Positions 38,674-47,645 of a DNA stretch of 64,000 bases are shown one piece after another; within the stretch, counting starts at the first letter, position 1, and every line of letters starts with the position of its first letter. The notes under the pieces were generated by a model. That model saw only the letters and a list, made by a program, of their open reading frames with translations. It made no database searches and had not been told where the DNA came from. The DNA is from Allolobophora icterica (lineage: Eukaryota > Annelida > Clitellata > Crassiclitellata > Lumbricidae): assembly GCA_963556255.1 (NCBI GenBank), contig OY744615.1:49192856-49256855 (forward strand). Direction: 5' to 3'. The position numbers and the translations under genes were made by a program.

Positions 38674-39074
38674 TATAGGAAAAGGATGCCAAGATGGCGA
38701 TGCACGGGCTCAAGGCGAATCCTTCCTCCATCGTCGGGTCTTTATGTTGATGTATATTCGCACACTTTGGCTTCAGACATTGTTCTGATGTTGATCTTCG
38801 CCTACAGATTGCCTTGTATATAGTTATATACTGTTCGCATGTTGGTTTTCGCTTGCAGATTGGCTTATATTATAATTATACACTGTTCGCATGTTGGTTT
38901 TCGCCTGCAGATTGCCTTATATCATAATATTTACACTGTCCGCATGTTGGTTTTTGCTAGCAGGTTGCCTAATATTATAATATATACACGCTTGTTTATC
39001 TACAAGTCCGTATTTTAGCATACTTAACACGTGCGCTGTAGCTGTGGCCTATCTGTCCCGTTCGGCTGGGGCAT
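38674..39074. repeat. Subtelomeric block with about 60-70 bp tandem units
   Basis: Three or four units contain ctgttcgcatgttggttttc then gcctgcagattgccttat (about 38755-38990). The block is bracketed by telomeric tracts on both sides. Confidence 0.75.
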
Positions 39075-39103
39075 TCAGGGTTAGGGTTAGGTTAGGTTAG
39101 GGT

Positions 39104-39146
<43 letters not shown>

Positions 39147-39213
39147 GGGTTAGGGTTAGGGTTAGGGTTAGGGTTAGGGTTAGGGTTAGGGTTAGGGTTA
39201 GGGTTAGGGTTAG
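39075..39213 (+). repeat. Interstitial telomeric tract interrupted by (GT)n
   Basis: Starts with the variant tcaggg, then ttaggg units, a gt run (39108-39143), and about 12 further ttaggg units. Confidence 0.95.
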
Positions 39214-40080
39214 GTTACAAATATACGAAAAAAAAGCACTGGCTCACATCCGACCCCGTCCCCATCCGACTATTTCCTATGACAATATGTTATTTTGCTC
39301 TCTCAATGGTATTTTTTGATGGTAGGCTCAACCAAACTGAACATGACAAACGAAGAGGTCTATGGACTACCTTGGAACCAGGGTTAGATAGGTCTCAAAG
39401 AGATCTGGCTATATGGTAGCTTCGACTCCAGCATGCGGCTGGAATGTGCAAACCGTGACCGTCTGTATCACCAGAACCATGGACCACAGATGGTAGTGAT
39501 CGTACCGGGATATCAGAGTCCAGGCTACAAAGAAGTTGTGGAAACAACCAGGCGGAGGGCGATTGCCTTTACATCTCCAGAACCAAAGTATGTTAGTGCC
39601 TACAACACTCAGTCTCACCGGATCCCCTGACCGGTAAAAAAATAGACCCCTGATGGAACTAAAGCGGGTTCCCTCCTCCTTGACCAGGCTTGGGACTGGC
39701 ACGGCAATTGCCTTGAATATCCTATGGTAGGTTTATGGACAAGTGTCGTGGCGGAGTTGCCTACTGTGAGGTCATGATGTTATTATATTGTTGAAGAACG
39801 CGCTTCGTATCGAAATGCGACTGTTCGCGTCGGCGGCCAAAGACTTAATGAGCTAAGCGTTGTATTGACTTTAACACCAGATTAGCGCCAGGGCTGTAGA
39901 CTAACTACCGAGACCAATAAGCGTGTGCTGTATTGACTAGGGATTAGTGTCAGGGCTGCTGTAGTAATTAAAATGGCGGCTGCTGTCAAAATGGCGTCTG
40001 CTGTTAAAAATAAGTAGGTATGTACCTGCTAAGGAAATAAGGGGATGTCAACGAAGCACGAATAGGCTCGGGCAGGTCAG
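39214..40080 (-). mobile_element. Non-autonomous telomeric element (family 3), full 867-bp unit
   Basis: On the sense (minus) strand the 3' end is ...gtatatttgtaacctaaccc, joined to telomeric repeats on the left. The 5' end, near 40080, reads ctgacctgcccgagcctatt and abuts the 3' end of the next copy. The 3' terminal 40 bp resemble family 1 (atatacgaaaa then gcactggctca). The 5' terminus resembles that of family 2 (ataggc-cgggcagg on the + strand). No ORF of significance and no hammerhead core was found by eye. It is likely mobilised by the autonomous families. Confidence 0.75.
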
Positions 40081-40462
40081 GTTACAAATATACGAAAAAA
40101 AGCACTGGCTCACATCCGACCCCGTCCCCATCCGACTATTTCCTATGACAATATGTTATTTTGCTCTCTCAATGGTATTTTTTGATGGTAGGCTCAACCA
40201 AACTGAACATGACAAACGAAGAGGTCTATGGACTACCTTGGAACCAGGGTTAGATAGGTCTCAAAGAGATCTGGCTATATGGTAGCTTCGACTCCAGCAT
40301 GCGGCTGGAATGTGCAAACCGTGACCGTCTGTATCACCAGAACCATGGACCACAGATGGTAGTGATCGTACCGGGAAATCAGAGTCCAGGCTACAAAGAA
40401 GTTGTGGAAACAACCAGGCGGAGGGCGATTGCCTTTACATCTCCAGAACCAAAGTATGTTAG
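40081..40462 (-). mobile_element. Family 3 element, 5'-truncated copy
   Basis: Nearly identical to 39214-39598 (single-base differences such as gggatatc/gggaaatc), then breaks at ccaaagtatgttag and continues as ttaggg repeats. With 39214-40080 it forms the same 'complete unit plus distal truncated unit' arrangement seen in family 2. Confidence 0.85.
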
Positions 40463-40735
40463 GGTTAGGGTTAGGGGGTTAGGGTTAGGGTTAGGGTTAG
40501 GGTTAGGGTTAGGGTTAGGGTTAGGGTTAGGTTATAGGAAAAGGATTAGGGTTAGGGTTAGGGTTAGGGTTAGGGTTAGGGTTAGGGTTAGGGGTTAGGG
40601 TTAGGGTTAGGGGTTAGGGTTAGGGTTAGGGTTAGGGTTACGGTTAGGGTTAGGGTTAGGGTTAGGGTTAGGGTTAGGGTTAGGGTTAGGGTTAGGGTTA
40701 GGGTTGGGTTAGGGTTAGGGTTAGGGTTAGGGTTA
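40463..40735 (+). repeat. Interstitial telomeric tract
   Basis: About 45 ttaggg units with occasional ggggtt and ttacgg variants and one insert, ttataggaaaaggat (40532-40546). Confidence 0.97.
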
Positions 40736-41146
40736 GGTGAGTCAGTAATTCCGGTGAGGCACTGGCACACTTCAACCTTTCCCGTGTCCCGGAGGTGGTG
40801 GTCTGAGCAGCGGATTGTGGTGGTGTGTCCGATTCCCGACGTTCGTATGGGTTTCTTCCCGATCCTTGCGACGTCTGTCTCGTTTCTGTATCCTGTTTCC
40901 CTTTAACAGACTTCCATACAGAGTTCATCAGTGTGTGTCATTTTTAGGTGCTATGTTGGTTTTTGTATCGTGTATAGTTCCGAGTGTATAGTTTTGTGTA
41001 TTGCTTGCGTATTACTTAGAGATGGCGTGCGTTGTGTTTGTCTGTCTAGTGTCTATGGCTGTGTGTCTGATTGTCTGTCTGTCTGTGTTGGTGCATGTGT
41101 GTGCCCTTGTGTCTGTCTGATTGTGTGTGCGAGTCACTAGGTGGCG
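40736..41146 (-). mobile_element. Possible fourth, truncated telomeric element
   Basis: A 411-bp non-telomeric block sits between two TTAGGG tracts. Near its left end gaggcactggcacacttc resembles the agcactggctca motif found at the same place in families 1-3. It lacks a long ORF and ends in Pol-neutral tg-rich sequence. Orientation is inferred from that motif. Confidence 0.4.
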
Positions 41147-41496
41147 TCAGGGTTAGGGTTAGGGTTAGGGTTAGGGTTAGGGTTAGGGTTAGGGTTAGGG
41201 TTAGGGTTAGGGTTAGGGTTAGGGTTAGGGTTAGGGTTAGGGTTAGGGTTAGGGTTAGGGTTAGGGTTAGGGTTAGGGTTAGGGTTAGGGTTAGGGTTAG
41301 GGTTAGGGTTAGGGTTAGGGTTAGGGTTAGGGTTAGGGTTAGGGTTAGGGTTAGGGTTAGGGTTAGGGTTAGGGTTAGGGTTAGGGGTTAGGGTTAGGGT
41401 TAGGGTTAGGGTTAGGGTTAGGGTTAGGGTTAGGGTTAGGGTTAGGGTTAGGGTTAGGGTTAGGGTTAGGGTTAGGGTTAGGGTTAGGGTTAGGTT
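41147..41496 (+). repeat. Interstitial telomeric tract
   Basis: Begins with tcaggg, then about 57 almost perfect ttaggg units with one ggggtt variant, and ends ttaggttagg at the 3' boundary of the family 1 element. Confidence 0.98.
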
Positions 41497-41548
41497 AGGA
41501 ATATACGAAAAATGAGCACTGGCTCAGTCCGCCCCCGCCTCCATCCGG

Positions 41549-43810
41549 CTATTTCCTGTTGTTGAGGTTGATTCCGTGAGGTTCCAGAGTCCCAAGTTGA
41601 TGTTGCCAATACGTTTCCTTCTGTAATATCCTGCTTCTTAATTTCTTGATGTCACCCCTACAAAGAGAAAGCTCCGCAGCAGAAACTGTGTCTATTGGTG
41701 TTATTGTTATGTTAGCTATCGAGTGGTACGGTAAGGTAAAGTGTTTGGCTATTGGAGTGTCCTTAAGGGTTACTATATTAGATCTGTGGTCCGTCAATCT
41801 ATCACAGAGTCGTCTCAGGGTTTCTCCTACGTATTGCTTATTGCATAAATTACAAGTTATGAGATATACCACATTACAGCTTTTACAGTCAAGTCTATTA
41901 GCTATCTTATATTGTCTACGTGTGTATGTACTGTTGAAGGTGTTAGTAACATTAATGTGTTTACAGGTTTTACATCGGGAACCCATGCATCTAAAGGACC
42001 CTCCCTGTTCACGTGGGTTAATAGGCATGTTAGTCTTACGCGGAGCCAGCAGTTCCCCCAGGTTCTTATTCCTAGAAAATGCAGGTATTACTCTATAGCC
42101 GTTAAACAGAGGAGAGTCCAAGAGCAGTTTCTTCCATTCATAGACCAGTTTGGTAGCCAGAGAGCTGTAAGGAATGACTATAGGCAGTAGTGCTTTAGCA
42201 GAAGAGTTATTGTTGGATCTAGGCCTGTATTCTGTCCAGATGTCTAATTTGGTTTTTCTTAGTTTTCTTATATTATAACCGCGTATTTTAAGACTATTGA
42301 AAAGAATTCGGCAGGCCTGGTCATAATCGCTTTTAAATGACGAAAGTCTTTTAAACCTTAAAACCTGTGATTTTACTATGCCCATGAACGTGTGCGGAGG
42401 ATGGAAAGAAGAGTGATGTAGTAGCTGATGCGTGTCAGTTTCCTTAAAATATACCTTAGTTTGCAGGGTTGTTATGCCATTTACCATATGTTTGAATATT
42501 GTAGTATCCAGGAAGTTTACCGCCGTGTCGCTATAATCGAGTGTAACTTTTATATCAGGTATTATGGAGTTAAGAAATTCCTCAAATTGTTTAAGTTCAT
42601 CTATCGTACCAGGCCAAAGAAAGAACACGTCATCAAGGAATCTAAAGAATTCTTCGGGGTTTATATGGAAGCCAGTGCATGCCTTATTATCAAATTCCAG
42701 AAGATAGATGTTGGCAAGATTGGGGGCAAAGGTTTTACCCATGGCAGTTCCGAATATCTGGAGAAAGAATTTATTGCAGAAGGAGAAGTCATTATTTTTA
42801 AGAGCTATCTCAAGCAGTTCCAGTAATTCGTTGTCAGGCCTATGTGGGTCAGGATGTTTATCGAACATGTCCTTGACTATAGCGAGCGTGCGATCAATAT
42901 TCATATTAGTGTAAAGAGCGGTGATGTCCCCGGTTACCAAGATGTACTTATTGTCTATTCTACGATTCCTTATTTTATTAATAAAATCATAAGTGTCTTT
43001 TATGTAAGATGGATGTTTATTGGCTAAAGGTTTGAGGAAACTATCGATATACTCACTTACTCTGCGGGATTCTGTGCCGCAATCGCCCACGATCGGCCGT
43101 CCCTCCGGCATAATATTAGGTAAAGTCCATTTGCTAATTGGTTTATGTATTTTAGGTAGGAGATAAAAATGTCTTAATTTATCTGCTTCACTAGCATTAA
43201 GATATTCATGCTGCCTCTTAGTTATGTAACCCTGATTGTAAAGATCTTCTAGAACACAGTTAATTGCGGGTATATTATGTTTTTGCAAAGGCTCCTCTAT
43301 ACTTTTATAATATTTAGTGTTATCTAATTGTCTATACGCCTCCGTCAGATACGCTGCCTTATCTAATACACAAACCATCCCTCCCTTATCCGCTGATTTT
43401 ATAATTATGTTATCGTTAGCGCGCAATTTGCTTATGGCTTGTCTTTGTTCCCTAGTAATATTATGTTGAGTTTTAATAAGATAGGAGTTCTCTTTTAACG
43501 GAAATTTGCGCAAAATAGTCTCAGTAGTTTCCTGAAGTTTGGATATGAGTTGTTGAGCATCAGATCCTAAATCCTTGTACCTAGGCTCCCAGGTACTGGG
43601 GTGCATAAAGTTCTTAGCATTGCTAATGTTATGTTGGGGAGCCTGGTCATCGTCGCCAAAGTGGTCCCTATATTTAATCGATCTAATTAATTTATGCAAA
43701 GATTTTTCAATGCAGGAGTAATCAACCCTATTTATGTTAGGTACGAACGACAGACCTAGATCCAACAGGTCAGTTTCAGCTGTCGTTAGTGTTTGCTTCG
43801 ATAGATTCAT
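41549..43810 (-). CDS. PLE reverse transcriptase with GIY-YIG endonuclease (ORF2, family 1)
   Basis: 753 aa, beginning at ATG (MNLSKQTLT). RT blocks in order: LLPKIHKP, EGRPIVGDCGTESRR (about 240), TGDITALYTNM (about 300, catalytic Asp), GTAMGKTFAPNLANIY (about 360) and FRFLDDVFFLWPG (about 392, the catalytic DD). The C-terminus has paired cysteines (CMGSRCKTCKH and CKSCNVVYLITCNLC), then the GIY-YIG core VVYLITC...KQYVGET, an Arg in LTDHR and Glu/Asn in KETYWQ...HGINLN. This is the RT-CCHH-GIY-YIG layout of endonuclease-bearing PLEs; the RT lineage is a sister of telomerase RT. It copies element RNA into DNA while the nuclease nicks target DNA. A -1 shift at 43867-43873 would fuse it to ORF1. 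Confidence 0.95.
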   Translation of the reverse strand: MNLSKQTLTTAETDLLDLGLSFVPNINRVDYSCIEKSLHKLIRSIKYRDHFGDDDQAPQHNISNAKNFMHPSTWEPRYKDLGSDAQQLISKLQETTETILRKFPLKENSYLIKTQHNITREQRQAISKLRANDNIIIKSADKGGMVCVLDKAAYLTEAYRQLDNTKYYKSIEEPLQKHNIPAINCVLEDLYNQGYITKRQHEYLNASEADKLRHFYLLPKIHKPISKWTLPNIMPEGRPIVGDCGTESRRVSEYIDSFLKPLANKHPSYIKDTYDFINKIRNRRIDNKYILVTGDITALYTNMNIDRTLAIVKDMFDKHPDPHRPDNELLELLEIALKNNDFSFCNKFFLQIFGTAMGKTFAPNLANIYLLEFDNKACTGFHINPEEFFRFLDDVFFLWPGTIDELKQFEEFLNSIIPDIKVTLDYSDTAVNFLDTTIFKHMVNGITTLQTKVYFKETDTHQLLHHSSFHPPHTFMGIVKSQVLRFKRLSSFKSDYDQACRILFNSLKIRGYNIRKLRKTKLDIWTEYRPRSNNNSSAKALLPIVIPYSSLATKLVYEWKKLLLDSPLFNGYRVIPAFSRNKNLGELLAPRKTNMPINPREQGGSFRCMGSRCKTCKHINVTNTFNSTYTRRQYKIANRLDCKSCNVVYLITCNLCNKQYVGETLRRLCDRLTDHRSNIVTLKDTPIAKHFTLPYHSIANITITPIDTVSAAELSLCRGDIKKLRSRILQKETYWQHQLGTLEPHGINLNNRK

Positions 43811-43863
43811 TGTATACTTAGAGGATGTGCTTTTGGTGTTGTCTTGGTTTTGATTGTTCTGTG

Positions 43864-45062
43864 TTAGTTTTTTGGTGTGCTGTTGCAGTGTTGTAGTATT
43901 CTGCTTAGTATGTTCATCTGTGTCTCCCGCGTGTAGTGTACCATGTCGCTATGAGTGTCTATCTGATGGGAAGAGAGTGGTTTAACGTATTTGTTGTGAC
44001 TGATTGTCTGTAGTGTGTGGTTGATCTCAGCAAGGTTGGTCGTCTCAGAGTCAGGTAGATGAGGATTGATAGAGACGCCCACAGCGGTAACCACCCGGGC
44101 CTTGGGTCTACAGTGTTCAAAGAAGATGTTAATGGCAGGTAAGGTGCGAGTACCAAAGTTCTGCTCCCTGTGGTTAATGCCCATGGCGATGACGAGATTG
44201 TCAAGCTGTCCGTTAGGAAGTTTCTGAGCCAGATGTAGTGCATTGCTAAAGTTAGCTCCAGAGAAGCATTCTAGTTGGAAGTGAGTAGGGATGTCCGGTT
44301 CCTTAAGATGCTTGAAGTTGGAGTCCGAGAGGATCAAGGTGCGAGTGTCCGGTCTTAGGTGGATCTTCCAAGAGTTCTTGTCATCACCCCAGTGGTGTGA
44401 GTACCGAGGAGGAGAGGAAGAAGAAGGAGGAGGAGGCGGAGGAGGAGGAAGAGAGGATGCAGGAGTAGTCATCGGGAGTACCGCTGTGGTGCTCGATGAG
44501 GTTTCAGTTTGTACAGAAGAGGAAGTAGTGGAAGTAGTACAATGAGGGATGGAGTGAGTAGAGATTAAAGGGATGAAAGAGACAGGAGTCTTGGGAGAGG
44601 TGAGAGGGAGATTGGGAAGGAGGCGTGGAGTTTTCCTAGTAGGGGAAGGAGAGTCAGTTAGATCACAGGGGAGAGGAGATTTGGAGGAAGCAACAGGTTT
44701 AGGTGTAGTGCGAGTGAGGGTCCTAGGAGGAAGAGGAAGAGGAGAATCAGGTTCCACAGTATCAGTATCAAGGTCAGTCAAAACAGAGTAGGGGTTGAAG
44801 ACCAAGGTGGGAGGAGTGGTCATGTGACAGGGTTTCTTGGCTGGATTAGTAGGTTTCCGGAAGATTTCCGTGTCCTCATTGCCCGTTACCTTACACTCAC
44901 CTTTCATGATACGCCTTGCCTTATCCTCACCCCAGATCGTCTTAGCCTCGCCTTCCACAAGTGCCCTAATGCTAAAAGTGGTACCCTTCCTACCTAGACG
45001 GCGTGTTATCTGATTGATTACCACTTCCACGGCTTGTTCCTTGTCCAGAGGGTTGTAAGTCC
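43864..45062 (-). CDS. PLE ORF1 with SGNH-hydrolase-like domain (5'-truncated, family 1)
   Basis: Open from the truncation at 45062 to TAA at 43864-43866; the N-terminus is lost, so there is no native start. The first residues (NPLDKEQAVEVV) align with NPLDKERAVEIV in family 2 ORF1. A Pro/Ser/Thr-rich, low-complexity middle follows. The last 170 residues hold SGNH-like blocks: LILSDSNFKHL (Ser), FSGANFSNAL (Gly), AMGINHRE (Asn) and SDMVHYTRETQ (Asp/His). All four signature residues are present. GDSL/SGNH-type domains are known in ORF1 of CR1 LINEs and in some telomeric PLE assemblages; esterase activity here is untested. ORF1 may bind RNA or form particles, which is inference. Confidence 0.85.
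43867..43873 (-). promoter_or_regulatory. Predicted -1 ribosomal frameshift site A AAA AAC (family 1, copy 1)
   Basis: The end of ORF1 reads CCA AAA AAC TAA. The heptamer is in the correct frame for simultaneous -1 slippage. After the slip, 19 sense codons lead straight to the ORF2 ATG in the same frame. No obvious downstream stem-loop was seen by eye; the adjacent stop codon may itself aid slippage. Alternative: separate initiation of ORF2. Confidence 0.7.
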
Positions 45063-45304
45063 TCAGGGTTAGGGTTAGGGTTAGGGTTAGGGTTAGGGTT
45101 AGGGTTAGGGTTAGGGTTAGGGTTAGGGTTAGGGTTAGGGTTAGGGTTAGGGTTAGGGTTAGGGTTAGGGTTAGGGTTAGGGTTAGGGTTAGGGTTAGGG
45201 TTAGGGTTAGGGTTAGGGTTAGGGTTAGGGTTAGGGTTAGGGTTAGGGTTAGGGTTAGGGTTAGGGTTAGGGTTAGGGTTAGGGTTAGGGTTAGGGTTAG
45301 GGTT
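45063..45304 (+). repeat. Interstitial telomeric tract
   Basis: Begins tcaggg at the ORF1 truncation, followed by about 39 perfect ttaggg units. It ends ttaggttag at the 3' boundary of family 2 copy A. Confidence 0.98.
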
Positions 45305-45332
45305 AGGTTAGAGTATAATTATCAACGAAAAA

Positions 45333-47645
45333 TCACTGATTAGGTAGCACTGGCTCAAGTTGTTCCTCAGTTTGTCTTCTACTGTTGTTGCGCAGGTTGA
45401 TTCCGTTTGGTTCGTATGTCATCAGTTGTTGTTGCCAGTAGGATTCCAGGTGGAGTAGACGGCTCTTCAATTTGCTCGGGTTGTCCCTGAAAGAAAAAAG
45501 CTCAACGGCAGTAACTGAATCTATTGGAGTGATTAAAATATTGTTAACAGAGTGATCAGGTAAGTTGAAGTGGTTAGCTATGGGAGTGTTTTTATGTAAT
45601 CGAATGTTTGATCTATGGTCAGTTAGTCTTTCTGAAAGTTTTCTTTGTGTCTCACCGACGTATTGTTTGTTGCAAAGGCTACATGTGATAAGGTAAATTA
45701 TGTTTGTGCTTCTACAATTGAATGGTCTAACTATATTGTATTGTCTGCGTGTGTAGGTGCTTGTGTATTTTTTAGTGGCGGTTAAGTGTGTGCAGGTTTT
45801 ACATGTTTTTGAATTACATTTTCTGGATCCCGCTTGTTCCTCTGTATATGTTACGTATTTAGGTTTACGTGGTGCAAGTAGTTCCCCTAAGTTCTTGTTT
45901 CTAGAAAATGCTGCAATAATACGGTAATTTTTGAAGGTCTCGTCTTGAAGAATTAGTTTTTTCCATTCGTAAACAATATGTGCAGAGAGCGGATTGTATG
46001 GGATGACAATAGGGAGCATTGGTTTTTGAGTGGTTGTACTTTTAGTGTTTGGCCTGTAATCGTTCCAAATGTTGAGTTTTATTTTCCTGAGTAATCTGTA
46101 GCAATACCCGCGTTGTCTAAGACTGTGGAAGAGTGTGCGGCAAGCCCAATCATAGTCGGTTTTGAAGGAAGAGAGTTTTTTAAACCTGAGTACCTGTGAC
46201 TTAAGAATGCCTCTGAACGTGTGTGTGGGGTGAAAAGATGAACGGTGTAACAGTTGATGTGTATCGGTGTCCTTAAAAAATACTTTAGTTTGAAGTGTGG
46301 TTATGCCGTGTTCCGTATGTTTGAATACTGTTGTGTCTAAAAAGCTTATTTGAGTGTCATTGTATGTAAGTGTAACTTTAATGTCTGGAATTAGTGAATT
46401 AAGGAAGATTTCGTATTGTTTCAGTTCATCTATAGTACCAGGCCAAAGGAAGAAGATGTCATCCAGGAATCTGAAGAAGTCGAGAGGGTTGATATAGAAG
46501 CCATCACATGCCTGTTGGTCAAAGTCTACCAGGTAAATGTTAGCCAAGTTTGGAGCAAAGGTTTTTCCCATGGCTGTCCCAAAGATCTGTAAGAAGAATT
46601 TGTGGCAGAAGGAGAAGTCATTATTTTTCATAGCGATTTCAAGGAGTTCCAAGAGTTCATCGTCAGGTCGTTTAGGATCAGGGAATCTAGTAAAGAAGTC
46701 CTTAACGGTTGAGAGTGTGCGGTCTATATTCATGTTTGTATATAAAGCAGTGATGTCTCCTGTAACCAAGATGTAGTGTTGTTTTATTTTGCGGTTTCTT
46801 ATTTTATTAACGAAATCATAAGTATCTTTGATGTATGAAGGATGTCTGTTGGCCAGAGGTTTGAGGAATGAATCAATGTACTCACTTATCCTACGGGATT
46901 CTGTAGCGCAATCGCCTACAATAGGTCGTCCCTCCGGCATGTCGGGAAGTGTCCACTTATTACTGGGTTTGTGTATTTTAGGAAGTAGATAGAAGTTTCT
47001 AGATTTGTCATCAATTTTAGCACTAAGATATTTCAGCTGTTTCTTGTTTATGTAGCCCTTGTTTAACAGTTTTTTCAATATTTGGTTGATTTTAGGTATG
47101 GTCTGTTCCTTTAATGGTTCTTCAATGGTTTTATAGTATTTTGTGTTGTTTAGCTGTCTGTTTGCTTCAGTAAGGTATGATTTATTGTTTAGAACGCAAA
47201 CCATCCCGCCCTTATCGGCGGGTTTTATTAATATGTCTTCGTTGTTACGTAGTTTGATAATAGATTGTTTTTGATTGTGTGTTAGGTTGTCCTGATTGTT
47301 CTTGAAAATATAAGCATTATTTCGTATTGGATATTTACGCAAGATGTTTTCAGTGGTTTCCTGTAATTGGGTTATTAGTTGTTTAGTAGTGAGCGATAAA
47401 TGTTTGTTCTTAGGAACCCAGGTGCTTGGATCTGTAAAGTTTTTGTTGTTGTTGTTGTTGTTGAATTTGCCCTGGGTCTGGTTGTCATCGTCAAAGTAGT
47501 CCCTCAATTTGATTGATCTAATTAATTTCTGTAACGAGTTTTGTATGTGTGAAAAGTGTAGCTTATCGACCGTAGGTATGAATGAAAGGCCAAGGTCAAG
47601 GAGATTGGTTTCGTCAGTGGTGAGTGTGTATTTTGACAGGTTCAT
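45333..47645 (-). CDS. PLE reverse transcriptase with GIY-YIG endonuclease (ORF2, family 2A)
   Basis: 770 aa from ATG (MNLSKYTLT). RT blocks: LLPKIHKPSNKW, EGRPIVGDCATESRR (about 238), TGDITALYTNM (about 295), GTAMGKTFAPNLANIY (about 358) and FRFLDDIFFLWPG (about 391). A Cys motif CNSKTCKTCTH (about 615) and the GIY-YIG core IIYLITCSLC...KQYVGET (about 648) follow, with LTDHR and HLESYWQQQL...NGINL. It is clearly diverged from family 1 but colinear and intact. It has about 17 extra residues, mostly at the C-terminus and in a poly-Asn stretch (about 62-67). Confidence 0.95.
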   Translation of the reverse strand: MNLSKYTLTTDETNLLDLGLSFIPTVDKLHFSHIQNSLQKLIRSIKLRDYFDDDNQTQGKFNNNNNNKNFTDPSTWVPKNKHLSLTTKQLITQLQETTENILRKYPIRNNAYIFKNNQDNLTHNQKQSIIKLRNNEDILIKPADKGGMVCVLNNKSYLTEANRQLNNTKYYKTIEEPLKEQTIPKINQILKKLLNKGYINKKQLKYLSAKIDDKSRNFYLLPKIHKPSNKWTLPDMPEGRPIVGDCATESRRISEYIDSFLKPLANRHPSYIKDTYDFVNKIRNRKIKQHYILVTGDITALYTNMNIDRTLSTVKDFFTRFPDPKRPDDELLELLEIAMKNNDFSFCHKFFLQIFGTAMGKTFAPNLANIYLVDFDQQACDGFYINPLDFFRFLDDIFFLWPGTIDELKQYEIFLNSLIPDIKVTLTYNDTQISFLDTTVFKHTEHGITTLQTKVFFKDTDTHQLLHRSSFHPTHTFRGILKSQVLRFKKLSSFKTDYDWACRTLFHSLRQRGYCYRLLRKIKLNIWNDYRPNTKSTTTQKPMLPIVIPYNPLSAHIVYEWKKLILQDETFKNYRIIAAFSRNKNLGELLAPRKPKYVTYTEEQAGSRKCNSKTCKTCTHLTATKKYTSTYTRRQYNIVRPFNCRSTNIIYLITCSLCNKQYVGETQRKLSERLTDHRSNIRLHKNTPIANHFNLPDHSVNNILITPIDSVTAVELFSFRDNPSKLKSRLLHLESYWQQQLMTYEPNGINLRNNSRRQTEEQLEPVLPNQ

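Larger units (their letters stand above)
41497..45062 (-). mobile_element. Telomeric Penelope-like retroelement, family 1, copy 1 (5'-truncated)
   Basis: A minus-strand element with a short 3' UTR (41497-41548), ORF2 (RT + GIY-YIG), a 53-bp inter-ORF region and the C-terminal two-thirds of ORF1. The 3' end abuts TTAGGG repeats on the left. On the right the element is cut inside ORF1 and capped by TCAGGG-TTAGGG. Both coding frames are intact to the cut, so it is young, but it lacks its 5' end. Confidence 0.92.

Noticed and set aside
39600..40080. Hammerhead ribozyme in the family 3 element
   Set aside because: I searched both strands by eye for CUGANGA...GAAA and found no match with compatible stems.
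41141..41515. Open frames of Gly-Leu, Arg-Val or Leu-Thr repeats in the TTAGGG tracts
   Set aside because: TTAGGG has stop-free frames, so long ORFs arise without selection. These are telomeric DNA, not genes.
41549..43810. Telomerase reverse transcriptase (TERT)
   Set aside because: The RT is related to TERT, but the GIY-YIG endonuclease, the lack of telomerase N-terminal domains, multiple copies and ORF1 context fit a Penelope-like element.
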